From Lacticaseibacillus parakribbianus (lineage in GTDB: Bacteria > Bacillota > Bacilli > Lactobacillales > Lactobacillaceae): 64,000 bases of DNA. Positions 51,232 to 59,588 of this stretch are shown here, in pieces. The notes beneath the pieces are model-generated. The model was not told where the DNA came from. It ran no database searches and saw only the letters and a list, made by a program, of their open reading frames with translations. A program made the translations under genes and the position numbers. The stretch lies in the NCBI RefSeq assembly GCF_025490915.1, contig NZ_JANQBA010000004.1:1-64000 (forward strand). The letters are read 5' to 3'. How positions within the stretch are numbered: the first letter of the stretch is position 1; every line of letters starts with the position of its first letter.

Positions 51232-51326
51232 TCTAACGCCCCCATCGTTCAGTGGATTAACTTAATAATGGGCCGCGAGCCGACGGGTGTCAAACCCAAT
51301 CCGGCAGCGCGGCCCCACCACGCCAA

Positions 51327-51350
51327 AAAGCCGGTCGCAAGCGACCGGCC
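51327..51350 (-). terminator. Terminator of the permease gene
   Basis: On the - strand CCGGTCGC/GCGACCGG with a two-base loop, then CTTTTT, about 40 bases after the stop. Confidence 0.8.
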
Positions 51351-51386
51351 CCAATTCGATCGGTGAACCTGCCCGGCAAGCTGGCG

Positions 51387-52829
51387 TCAGGCCGCCTGTT
51401 TGCCGCGGTGCCGCCGCGCAATCGCCGGCAGAATCAGGCCCAGCGCCAGCAGAATCAGCGGCGTCACAATGTTCAGTGCCAACTGGAACCACCAGGTGCC
51501 GGGCTCCTTGGCGAAGTTGACCTTCGGCACCATGCCCAGCAGGCAGGCGAAGGCGGTGAACACCAGGCACCACGCGCCGATGGCCATCCCCGCGTACTTG
51601 TTTTTGACGAAGCGGTAGGCCGACGGGAACTTCTTGAGCTGCTGGTTCAACAGGATGTAGGCCAAAAATACCCAGAGGTAGCGCATCGGCATCACCACCG
51701 CGTTGAGGTTGAGCATCCAGTTGTACAGCGCGTTCATGTTCTTGATGCCAAGCGTCGGCACCATGATCAGCAGACTGACCAAAATGCCGGTCATCAGGTA
51801 GCCGCGCGTCGGGGTGCCGCGGTCGTCGAGCTTGGCCAGCCCGGCCGGCACGAACTCGGGATCCGCGTCGCCCAGCAAAATACGCAGCGGCGCATCGATG
51901 GAAAAGGCCAAGGCCGAGATCTGCGCCAGTGCCTGGGCCAGCGCGTAGAGAATCACGAAAATATTGCCGACGTGGTAGTAGCCGCCGAGCTTGGCGAAGG
52001 CCATGTAGGCGCCGTTGGCCATCAGGTCCTTGGGCAGGTGGTTGGCGTCAAAGAGCAGCGCCATGGCAAAGGAACCGAGCAACGCGCAGACGGCCACCAT
52101 CAGCGCCAAGACCAGCATCCCCCGGGGGAACTCCTTGGCCGCGTTTTTAGTGCGGTTGACGTACGGCGAGATTTTCTCCGCCCCACCGACGGCAAACACC
52201 AGCATCGAAATCGAGGCGAAGTAGCCGAGGTCAAAACTCGGCAGGTAGGTCTTCAGCTTGTCCAAGTGAGCCGTGGCCACCGGGGCATGGGCCATGAACG
52301 GCGCCGACACCGCCAGCAGGATGAACAGCAAAGACATCACAAACATCGCGGTACCGGCCACCGAGCCGATGCGGTTGAGCGTGGTCAGCCCCCGCGAGGC
52401 CAACCACAAGAACACCAGGAAAATCACCAGCGCGATCAGGGACACCAGCCGAGAGTCGACCTCATTGACGAACTTGCCGTTGCCTTGAAACAGCCAGCTC
52501 AAAGACACCAGAATGCCGCTTGGTTTTTGCGCCAAGTACGGCACGTGAACCACCCAGTAGGTCCAGGCGGCGTAGTAGGCCAGGCGCTTGGTCGACGTGT
52601 TGCGAATCCAGCTGGCCACCCCGCCGGCCTCGTCCTTGAACGCCGAGCCCAGCTGGCCGACGATTAAGGCGTAAGGCACGAAGTACAGCGCCATAATCAG
52701 CACCCAGGACACAATGACGGACGGGCCTTGCAGCGCCTAGTTGTTCACCACGTTGCCGAGGCCCCACACCGCCACAAAGGCGATCAAGGCGACGTTGTAC
52801 CAGCGCAATTGCTTATTGTCTTCTGACAT
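51387..52829 (-). pseudogene. APC-family amino-acid permease interrupted by an amber codon
   Basis: Reading from ATG 52829 (GGGGGA 4 bases upstream) gives MSEDNKQLRWYNVALIAFVA and then, at codon 31 (52737-52739), TAG inside the first-helix motif where relatives of the YjeM/glutamate-GABA antiporter type have a sense codon (inferred Tyr, NNYALQG). The frame then continues uninterrupted for 450 codons with about 12 helices to 51387. A product restarted at GTG 52712 would lack helix 1. Either a recent nonsense mutation or a sequencing error; no other defect is seen. Confidence 0.8.
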
Positions 52830-52961
52830 AATTCCCCCGACTTTCTCTTCGAATATTCCGGTCACCAGAATGGTAGACGCCACCAGCGTAACAGGTCCGG
52901 ACCAGCGGCGCGGTGAGGCCCGGCCTATTTTTCGCTAAGAATTCGGTGTGTCAAGACACAC

Positions 52962-52988
52962 AAAAAGCAGCGGTCGATGGCCGCTGCC
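52962..52988 (-). terminator. Terminator of the TetR gene
   Basis: On the - strand GCAGCGG/CCGCTGC (7-bp stem, 7-base loop) then five T, 8 bases after the stop. Confidence 0.85.
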
Positions 52989-52995
52989 TGAGAGT

Positions 52996-53805
52996 TCAGT
53001 TATCGTTTGCCGGGCGTTTGGTGGCCGGCGGCTCATTCGCCTTTTGCGGCCCGACGCCGCCCGGGACTGGCTGACCCGGGCCGCTGGCCGCGGCCGGGTC
53101 TGACGCGGCCACGCCTGGGGCGTTGGGACCGCTCGCCGCGGCGCCTGAGCCGGCGGTGTTGCCGGTCGACCCTTCCGGCGCCAGGAAGCCGTGCTCCATC
53201 ACATCGAGAATCGCCAGTGTGTCGTCGACCAGAAATTCGAGGTCGGCCACCGTCGCGTCGGGGTGTTGGTGCATGAAAGCCTTGGCCTTGGTGGAGATCA
53301 GGTCGCTCATCATCACCACCAGGCTTTGCACCGTCGTCGCCGCCACACCCTCGCGCAGGTGCATCCGGCCGAACACCGGCCCGGTCAGCTGCGGCACGGC
53401 GCCTTGAATCTCGTCTTGCCACAGCGCCTGAAGCTTGGGCCTCAGCGCCTCCGGCAGTTGGCTGCCGTCCGAATAGGCGGCGAGGCTCAGCGCGAACTCG
53501 TCGGGGTACTCGACTTGCAGCTTCAGCTTGTAGCGCATCGCCCGTCGTACCATGGTCGGCAGGTCCGGCGCCTTTTGCCACACGGTCCAGTCGGCGATGG
53601 CGTTGATCCGCTGCAGCGTCCACCGCACCGCCGCCACGTAGAGGTTCGCCTTGCTCTGAAAATAATGGAAAACCAGGCCCTTGGAGACGCCGGCCTCCTT
53701 GGCAATCACGTCGGTCTTGGCGTCGCGATAGCCCGCTCGCGCGAACTCGTGCATCGCCGCGGTCAGGATGCGCTGTTCCTTGGCCGCGTCTCTTGCCGCA
53801 CCCAC
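52996..53805 (-). CDS. TetR-family regulator of the ABC exporter
   Basis: A 269-residue regulator. Residues about 10-58 form the TetR HTH (ILTAAMHEFARAGYRDAKTDVIAKEAGVSKGLVFHYFQSKANLY), followed by a helical ligand domain. The last 55 residues are a disordered Gly/Pro/Ala/Ser tail, unusual for TetR proteins. Third gene of the exporter operon (7 bp after the permease), so it likely represses the operon via the palindrome at 56391-56408. GTG start. Confidence 0.88.
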   Translation of the reverse strand: MGAARDAAKEQRILTAAMHEFARAGYRDAKTDVIAKEAGVSKGLVFHYFQSKANLYVAAVRWTLQRINAIADWTVWQKAPDLPTMVRRAMRYKLKLQVEYPDEFALSLAAYSDGSQLPEALRPKLQALWQDEIQGAVPQLTGPVFGRMHLREGVAATTVQSLVVMMSDLISTKAKAFMHQHPDATVADLEFLVDDTLAILDVMEHGFLAPEGSTGNTAGSGAAASGPNAPGVAASDPAAASGPGQPVPGGVGPQKANEPPATKRPANDN

Positions 53806-53812
53806 GGCGCCC

Positions 53813-55432
53813 TCAGTTGGTCAGCAGGTCGCGCCGCTTGTAGCCGACGTAACCTGCGACCATCAAGGCGAGGCCAAGCGCGGTCATCCAGGCGAAAGCC
53901 CCCCAGTCAATGGCCGAAGCCGGCACGAGGTTGACCCAGCCGTACGGGGTGATCTTGGTCGCCCACTCCGGCAGCCCGATCATGTTCCCGAGGTACAGGG
54001 ACAGCACGCCGTAAATTGGAATCGCCCAGACCCAGGCCTGAAGCCGCGGCAACACCGCAATCACCACCATCACAACGCCCAGCGTCACCAGCATCGCCGG
54101 CCAGTAGCCGACAAAGGCCCGTAGGTAACGCGCAATCGAGATCGGGGTGGCGGTCAGGCTGGCCGAGCCGGCCACGGCCATGCCGAGGATGCCCAGCACA
54201 AGCGCCGCAGACCCAACCAGCACCGCATGGACCAGGAAGCTGATGTACAGGCGCAGCCGAGACACCGGCTTGGCATGCACCAGCTCGAGGTAACCACCGC
54301 GCTCGTCACCGTTGAGCTTCAGCAGCGTGATCACCGCAGGAATCGTCGCCACCACGGCGAAAATGATGCTCAGCTTGTTGGCGAAGGTCAACACCATGGT
54401 GCGACCGGCGGCGTGCAAAGCGCCAGTCCCCATCAGCTGCCCGATCGCCGGGTTGGTCTTGACCAGGTCACCAACGGTGCCAAAAATCGAGCCGTAGCTT
54501 GCGCCCAAGATGAACAAGGACACCAGCCAGATCAGCGTGCTGGTGCGCTCAAGCCGCGCCAGCAGCGTGAGCGGTCCGGCCAAGAAGCGCGAGGCGCGGG
54601 CGCGACCGGGCCGCGGCTGGATCAGCCCGGCCCCGGTGTCACGGGCGGTTGACAGCGCAACGGCCGCGACCAGCAGCACCGCGCTCAGGCCGAGCATCAA
54701 AAGCAGCGGCCACCAGGTGTTCTTGGTGTAGAGGTTGAGTTTTTCAATCCAGCCAAAAACCGTCCACCAGCTCAGGTCCGGATTCTGAACGTCGGTACCC
54801 ATCCGCACCACGTACAGGCCGCCGAGCAGGACGTAGCTGAGAATCGTCGCGCTGCGCCCGGAGCTTGCGACCTGGGCGAGCAACAGCGAGAAGCAGCCGA
54901 ACATGAAGCCAAACGCCGCCAGCCCCAGCCCGAACAGCCAGTTACCCGCCGCAGAACCCCCGGTCATGTTCGCGGCCTGCAGCCCCAGTGCCTCCAAGAC
55001 GCCGGCGACCAGGTTGATCGCCGCCAGCTCCAGAATCGCCGCGGCCAGCGGGCTTTGGCGCCCGACCGCGTGGGCCAAGATGAACTCGGTGCGACCGGCG
55101 TCCTCCTCGACGCGGGTGGCATGCACGGCGAAGTACACGTTCATCATCGCCGCGAACAGTCCCATGAAGACCATCATCATCGCGCCGTAGATCACGGCCA
55201 CGGTATACGGCGGCTTGGGCGTGAACGGGCCGAACATGCTGACCATCGCCGGCGTGCTTAGGGTCTCGGCGATTGAGGACATCGCCTTTTGGGTCGAATA
55301 CAGGCCGTCGAACTTCGCGGCCGCGGCGGTCATCAACCCGCCCAGGCCGAGGAGCCAAAACACAATCTTAAGCCAGTCCCGGCGCAGGTTCAACGCCAGC
55401 ACCAGGCCCACGGACTTGAACTTATTGGCCAT
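53813..55432 (-). CDS. ABC exporter permease (polyketide-antibiotic exporter type)
   Basis: ATG 55432 overlaps the ATPase gene by 11 bp; an earlier frame start is a shadow. The 539-residue protein with 12 predicted helices in two halves resembles the COG3559-type permeases first described for polyketide export. The helices are interrupted by long loops. Together with the ATPase and TetR protein it probably exports a toxic compound; the substrate is unknown. Confidence 0.85.
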   Translation of the reverse strand: MANKFKSVGLVLALNLRRDWLKIVFWLLGLGGLMTAAAAKFDGLYSTQKAMSSIAETLSTPAMVSMFGPFTPKPPYTVAVIYGAMMMVFMGLFAAMMNVYFAVHATRVEEDAGRTEFILAHAVGRQSPLAAAILELAAINLVAGVLEALGLQAANMTGGSAAGNWLFGLGLAAFGFMFGCFSLLLAQVASSGRSATILSYVLLGGLYVVRMGTDVQNPDLSWWTVFGWIEKLNLYTKNTWWPLLLMLGLSAVLLVAAVALSTARDTGAGLIQPRPGRARASRFLAGPLTLLARLERTSTLIWLVSLFILGASYGSIFGTVGDLVKTNPAIGQLMGTGALHAAGRTMVLTFANKLSIIFAVVATIPAVITLLKLNGDERGGYLELVHAKPVSRLRLYISFLVHAVLVGSAALVLGILGMAVAGSASLTATPISIARYLRAFVGYWPAMLVTLGVVMVVIAVLPRLQAWVWAIPIYGVLSLYLGNMIGLPEWATKITPYGWVNLVPASAIDWGAFAWMTALGLALMVAGYVGYKRRDLLTN

Positions 55433-56327
55433 CGTGCTCACCACCTTGGTTATAGTAGCGCAGGAACAGGTCCTCAAGCGTCGGTGGCGTGCTCTGAAGC
55501 GTCACGATGCCAAGCCCAGTCAGCGTGGTGATCACGGCCCCGAGGTTCTCCGAGTCGACGGCGAACGTCGCGGTGTGGTCCCCCTCCGCCTTGAACTGGT
55601 GGACGTCCGGGCGCTTGGCGATGTCGGCGAGCGGCGCCGTGGTGGTCACCCGCACGGTGCTGCGCGACAGCTGCCGCATCGCATCCAGCGTACCGGTTTC
55701 GATGATGCGGCCCTCGCGAATGATCCCAATGCGGTCGCACATGCGCTCGACCTCGCTTAGGATGTGCGAGGACAGCAGCACGCTTTTACCCGCCCGTTTC
55801 AGCGCGAGCACCTGCGTCTGGAACACCTCTTCCATCAAGGGGTCGAGGCCACTGGTTGGCTCATCGAACACGTACAGCGCCGCGTCGCTGGAGAAGGCGG
55901 CGATCAGCGCGACCTTCTGGCGATTCCCCTTGGAGTAAGTGCGGCACTTCTTGGTCGCGTCGAGCTCGAACAGCTTGATCAGCTCATCGGTGTGGGCGCT
56001 GTGCCGCTCCCCGTTCATCTTCAGGAACAGGTCGATCACCTCGCCGCCGGTCAGGTTCGGCCACAGGTACACGTCGCCGGGCACATACGCGAGGCGCTTG
56101 TGAATCGCCACGGCGTCCGTCCAGACGTCCTGGCCAAAAATGGTCGCGGAGCCGCCGCTGGCCTTCAGGATGCCCAACAGCGTCCGGATGGTGGTCGACT
56201 TCCCCGCGCCGTTGGGGCCGATGAAGCCGAACACCTCGCCCGAGTTGACGGTCAGCGTGATGTCCTTGAGCGCCTCGAACTTCCCGAATCGCTTCTGCAA
56301 GTGATTGATTGCCACTACTTCGGTCAT
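55422..56327 (-). CDS. ABC exporter ATPase
   Basis: A 301-residue ATPase with Walker A GPNGAGKST, signature YSKGNRQKVALIAAF, Walker B LYVFDEPTSGLD and H-loop SSHILSE. It has the C-terminal regulatory extension of about 80 residues common in drug exporters. First gene of the operon and directly behind the operator-bearing promoter. Confidence 0.93.
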   Translation of the reverse strand: MTEVVAINHLQKRFGKFEALKDITLTVNSGEVFGFIGPNGAGKSTTIRTLLGILKASGGSATIFGQDVWTDAVAIHKRLAYVPGDVYLWPNLTGGEVIDLFLKMNGERHSAHTDELIKLFELDATKKCRTYSKGNRQKVALIAAFSSDAALYVFDEPTSGLDPLMEEVFQTQVLALKRAGKSVLLSSHILSEVERMCDRIGIIREGRIIETGTLDAMRQLSRSTVRVTTTAPLADIAKRPDVHQFKAEGDHTATFAVDSENLGAVITTLTGLGIVTLQSTPPTLEDLFLRYYNQGGEHDGQ

Positions 56328-56377
56328 GATTTCTTCCTCCCGTGAGGTCTTGCCTCTTTTGGATTGCTATCGAGGTG

Positions 56378-56423
56378 AGTATAGGCGGTCGTTGACTCGT
56401 GAGTCAACGCTTATCGAGTCAAC
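56378..56423 (-). promoter_or_regulatory. Exporter operon promoter with TetR operator
   Basis: On the - strand TTGACT (56402-56407), 18-bp spacer, TATACT (56378-56383). The palindrome GTTGACTCGTGAGTCAAC (56391-56408) covers the -35, and an extra half site GAGTCAAC lies at 56416-56423. Typical autoregulated TetR layout. Confidence 0.8.
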
Positions 56424-56460
56424 CACCCGTCGCCGCAATCCCGTGCGGCCGTAGGAACGA

Positions 56461-56494
56461 AAAAAGCGTTGACCCGCGAGTCAACGCTTTTTCA
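56461..56494. terminator. Terminator containing a second operator copy
   Basis: AAAAAGCGTTGAC, 6-base loop, GTCAACGCTTTTT: a clean terminator after the acetyltransferase gene. Its core GTTGACCCGCGAGTCAAC (56469-56486) differs from the exporter operator at only two positions. Confidence 0.8.
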
Positions 56495-56504
56495 AGGAAG
56501 CGGC

Positions 56505-57683
56505 TTAGAAGTAATCGAACAGCTGCGTCTGCCGCTGCAAAAAGGCATCGTCGAGGCTAGCCACCGTGAACGGGTCGCCATCGATCAGGCCGAGGTTGTA
56601 GGCATCGCGCAGGGACCGCACCCCGAAGGTCACCTTCACCAGCTGCTGAATGCTCAAGGTGATGGCTGGCACCCCGCTGGTGTCGCGCTCGAAGCTCGCC
56701 TGGCCGTCGTTGATGGCCAGGCGCCACCGCCCGTCGTTGTCCGGGATGTTGGCATCCTGAATGCCGAACACCACCGGGGCCAGGTCCGAGACCTGGTACG
56801 GGTAGCGGGTCATGAAGTCCTTGACGTCGACGATTCGCGCCATCATGAACGCGCGAACCGACGACCGCAAGGCGCTGGGATCCGGCAGCAGGTCGTGCAG
56901 CGACTCGGGGTCGCCGGTGGTGTAGCGAAAACGCGCGAAGGCCGTGCGGTGAGCGGCGCAGAACTGAACTAGGGCCAGCAGGCTGTCCAGGTCGTCGTAA
57001 AACAGCTCATGCACCCAAAACAGGTCGCCAGTGCGTTCGTAAATCACGTAGCCGGTCGGGTGATCGCCGAGGCTCGCCACGGCCACCTCGCGGCTCGGGT
57101 AGTGATCGGCCATGTTCAGCCACCACCAGTCGGCGCGGCGCAACCCGCCCCGGGTGGTTTCCTTGCTGCGACCGTACACCGTGGTCATCGCCTCAATGGC
57201 CGCGCGAAACGGTACCCGATCCACGGCCACCGCGCCGGAATGGCGCGGCACCTTTGGCAGGGCCGCCGCATCGATTTCGTGGGTCACCTGGTCGAACGCC
57301 CCTTCGTAGCCGAAGCGGCGGTAAAACGGGGCGGAAAACGGCGCCAGGTAAGACAGCGTCTCCCCGTTGGCCCGCATGTCGGCGAAGGCCTGTTCCATGA
57401 TGGTGTGGATGCCCCCCTTGCCGCTCGCCTCGGGGTAGCTGGCGACGTACCCCACGCCGCTCATTTTGTAGGCGACGCCGGCCAGATCCACGGTGAAGTG
57501 GGTCCCGAGCAGCCCAGAGGTCAACGGGCTGCCGGTCCCCCAGGCCGCGCTGTGGTCGTATAAGCTGGCAAAGGCGCGGTCGCGCGTCGGGCTTTGCGGC
57601 TTGTGGAACGCGTAACGGGCAAGCGCGTAAAAGCTCGCCTCATCTTCTGCAGTCAAGCGCCGAACATCGGTCACAAGTATCAC
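56505..57683 (-). CDS. Eis-like GNAT acetyltransferase
   Basis: A 392-residue protein with the Eis architecture: an N-terminal GNAT domain with SGVGYVASYPEASGKGGIHTIMEQAFADM acetyl-CoA loop, a central second GNAT-like domain (about 160-290) and a C-terminal SCP2-like domain (about 300-390). The C-terminal carboxylate conserved in Eis is Phe (QLFDYF). Eis enzymes acetylate amino groups of aminoglycosides or peptides. The GTG start (57683) has AAAGG upstream. Its leader region carries the repeat array. Confidence 0.88.
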   Translation of the reverse strand: MILVTDVRRLTAEDEASFYALARYAFHKPQSPTRDRAFASLYDHSAAWGTGSPLTSGLLGTHFTVDLAGVAYKMSGVGYVASYPEASGKGGIHTIMEQAFADMRANGETLSYLAPFSAPFYRRFGYEGAFDQVTHEIDAAALPKVPRHSGAVAVDRVPFRAAIEAMTTVYGRSKETTRGGLRRADWWWLNMADHYPSREVAVASLGDHPTGYVIYERTGDLFWVHELFYDDLDSLLALVQFCAAHRTAFARFRYTTGDPESLHDLLPDPSALRSSVRAFMMARIVDVKDFMTRYPYQVSDLAPVVFGIQDANIPDNDGRWRLAINDGQASFERDTSGVPAITLSIQQLVKVTFGVRSLRDAYNLGLIDGDPFTVASLDDAFLQRQTQLFDYF

Positions 57684-57692
57684 AATCCTTTC

Positions 57693-58129
57693 GATTAGAG
57701 GGCATAGCCGAGCGTTTAGCCGACCGGCCAGCGTAGGGCTGGCGCTTGAAGCGGTCCTTGCTTCGAGTGCCGGACCTAGCTGGACGCGTCGGCGATGCCC
57801 GGCGGCGCCCGTTTAGAGGGTGGAACGAGGCGGGTTTAGCGGCGCGACTAGCGCAGGGACGGACGTTGGCCCGGTCCTTGGGCCGGCGGCCGGTCCTAGC
57901 TAGGCGCATCCGCGTTGCCTCGTGGAACCCGTTTAGAGGGCATAGCCGAGCGTTTAGCCGACCGGCCAGCGTAGGGCTGGCGCTTGAAGCGGTCCTTGCT
58001 TCGAGTGCCGGACCTAGCTGGCCGCGTCGGCGATGCTCGGCGGCGCCCGTTTAGAGGGTGGAACGAGGCGGGTTTAGCGGCGCGACTAGCGCAGGGACGG
58101 ACGTTGGCCCGGTCCTAGCTAGGCGCATC
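57693..58129. repeat. Tandem array of four structured repeats of about 118 bp (A-B-A-B)
   Basis: Units: A1 57693-57810, B1 57811-57930, A2 57931-58048, B2 58049-58129 (shortened by a 19-bp internal deletion and truncated). A and B share boundaries (GTTTAGAGGG) and internal words (GGTCCTTG, CCTAGCT). A1 and A2 differ at very few positions. Each unit can close on itself: A by GGGCAT-GCCGA with TCGGC-ATGCCC, B by GGGT-ACGAGGC with GCCTCGT-ACCC, enclosing two or more hairpins (for A, CCAGC/GCTGG and CTTGAAGC/GCTTCGAG). No coding capacity is credible. It occupies the space upstream of the acetyltransferase. Confidence 0.8.
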
Positions 58130-58143
58130 AATGACGCCTTTTT
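58121..58143 (+). terminator. Weak terminator-like hairpin at the end of the array
   Basis: AGGCG...CGCCT (5-bp stem) followed by five T on the + strand. Weak, but it marks the array boundary if the array is transcribed rightwards. Confidence 0.4.
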
Positions 58144-58171
58144 GTGAATCATCAAACACACTGTCTTCAGT

Positions 58172-58177
58172 ATAGCG
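58172..58177 (-). promoter_or_regulatory. Possible -10 box reading into the repeat array
   Basis: TATACT on the - strand with no good -35. If used, the acetyltransferase mRNA would start near 58165 and carry the whole array as a leader of about 480 bases. Confidence 0.35.
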
Positions 58178-58324
58178 TAGCTCGACGTCGCTTGCATCTT
58201 TACCTTAGCTTTAGAAAGCCTTCACATTATCGTCTTGAATCCTGCGCCGAACGCTCACAGGCGTTGGTTATGATGGTTTTGTTGATAACGCAACGCCCCC
58301 GCCTCTCGTGAAAGGATCTTACAT

Positions 58325-58561
58325 ATGAAACTTCAAAATAACGTCTACACCGCCCAGCTCGACCAGATCACCTACCCCACCATCACCGCTCACCTGGAGA
58401 ACGGCGCCCCGCTGGTGATCGAAACCAATCAAAAACAGCGCGACGACCCCCAGTTTTGGGCGGTCATCAGCGCCATTGTCAAAGCTAAATTGTGGGTGCC
58501 GGTCTCCACGCGGCTGCACCAGCTACTGGACACCGACTGGCTGGTGCCGGCCGCAGACTAA
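58325..58561 (+). CDS. Small conserved-looking protein (78 residues)
   Basis: The ATG follows GAAAGGATCTTACAT. MKLQNNVYTAQLDQITYPTI continues with HLENGAPLVIETNQ and AKLWVPVSTRLHQLLDTDWL. A small alpha/beta protein without known motif. No partner gene on the same strand. The region 58144-58324 before it shows no further element. Confidence 0.6.
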   Translation: MKLQNNVYTAQLDQITYPTITAHLENGAPLVIETNQKQRDDPQFWAVISAIVKAKLWVPVSTRLHQLLDTDWLVPAAD

Positions 58562-58639
58562 CCGTTCCTGGGCTTCGGCGGCGCTGACGTCAGCGCCGCC
58601 AACCACACGATCCAGTCGCAGCCGCGCGTTAACGCCAGC

Positions 58640-59128
58640 CTACTTCTGCCACTCGGCGAACCGGGCCGCGGCCACCACCAGGGTGACCACCGCGTCCTTG
58701 GCCAAAGCCGCCGTCACGGTGGCGCGATGGCCCGAGGTCGCAACCGCCCCGATGACCTCGAAGCCGTACTTGACCAGGTTCAGGTCCTTTTTGGCCGAAT
58801 AATCCGGTTCGAAGACCGGTTCGTGGTTGTAGGTGAAGTTCAGCACGTCACCCACGATCGAGCCGTCGACGTGGTTGACCATGATGCGATCTTGCAGTGC
58901 CGCCAGCGGCTGATCATCCGCGAGCAGGTTCAGCTTGTGATCGGATTCCTCTCGGTAGTAAGTCCCCTGCGGCATGTCGAGGTAGGTCGCGGCCGGGTGC
59001 GACAGCACCGCCAGGTAATCCACCGCGGCAAACACGCGGTCCAGCGGCAGCTTGACCTTCTTTGCCAGCAGCGCCTCGGTGTTGCTTTCCAGCCAATCCG
59101 CCAGTTCACTGACCCCAAATTGATCCAT
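58640..59128 (-). CDS. Hypothetical protein (162 residues)
   Basis: GGAGGG precedes the ATG. Helical N-terminal third (MDQFGVSELADWLESNTEALLAKKV) then a beta-rich fold with repeated ligand-like loops (FTYNHEPVFEPDYSAKKDLNLVKYGFEV). It resembles START/SRPBCC-like small proteins in overall pattern only. Convergent with the 58325 gene. Confidence 0.6.
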   Translation of the reverse strand: MDQFGVSELADWLESNTEALLAKKVKLPLDRVFAAVDYLAVLSHPAATYLDMPQGTYYREESDHKLNLLADDQPLAALQDRIMVNHVDGSIVGDVLNFTYNHEPVFEPDYSAKKDLNLVKYGFEVIGAVATSGHRATVTAALAKDAVVTLVVAAARFAEWQK

Positions 59129-59312
59129 GTGTGTGGCCCTCCATTATCGTAATTGCGTCTATTGTAGCATTTTTGCGGGCCAGCGTGAAGGCGCCGCGCC
59201 GCCGATGTTTTGGTTAAGGTGCCGCCAAGCCCCGCTACCGGTCGCAGGCGGGTGTATACTGAGCGTGGGTGAGCATCTTGAGCTGCCCGACTCACCCGAA
59301 GGAGGCGTCGTC

Positions 59313-59510
59313 ATGTCTGATTTGCCAACCGGCTACCCACTGGTCGATGCCCAGGGGCGGCCCCTCAAGCTTCAACCCAAGGTCACCTACACGCTGCGGG
59401 TCAAAAACGGCTACATCCTCGGCTTGCGCCAAGACCAGCGCCAGGTTCGCCTGCCGAACCTGCTCCGGGACTTCCCCAACACCGATCCCAGCAAGTCGCA
59501 CCACCGTTAG
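59313..59510 (+). CDS. Small hypothetical protein (65 residues)
   Basis: ATG 59313 has GAAGGAGG 6-7 bases upstream; the longer frame upstream lacks sense. MSDLPTGYPLVDAQGRPLKL then a compact strand-loop-strand (VTYTLRVKNGYILGLRQDQRQVRLPNLL). No family. TATACT near 59254 may be its -10. Confidence 0.55.
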   Translation: MSDLPTGYPLVDAQGRPLKLQPKVTYTLRVKNGYILGLRQDQRQVRLPNLLRDFPNTDPSKSHHR

Positions 59511-59537
59511 CTCACCGCCAACATCCCGGTGAGGTGA

Positions 59538-59582
59538 CCGCAATAGGCCCGAGCCACGCGATTGCGCGGTTCGGGCCTATTG
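59538..59582. terminator. Hairpin between convergent genes
   Basis: CAATAGGCCCGAGCC pairs with GGTTCGGGCCTATTG (one wobble pair) around a GC-rich loop. It has weak T tracts but is well placed for both neighbours. Confidence 0.65.
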
Positions 59583-59588
59583 GTGTCT

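Noticed and set aside
57811-57835. AGGGTGGAAC word inside repeat B, similar to the T-box antiterminator core
   Set aside because: The rest of the T-box core (ACCGCG) does not follow, there is no specifier stem, and no aminoacyl-tRNA synthetase or amino-acid gene is adjacent.
57693-58129. CRISPR-like array at the repeat region
   Set aside because: Units are about 118 bp, alternate in type and contain no short constant repeat with variable spacers; no cas genes nearby.
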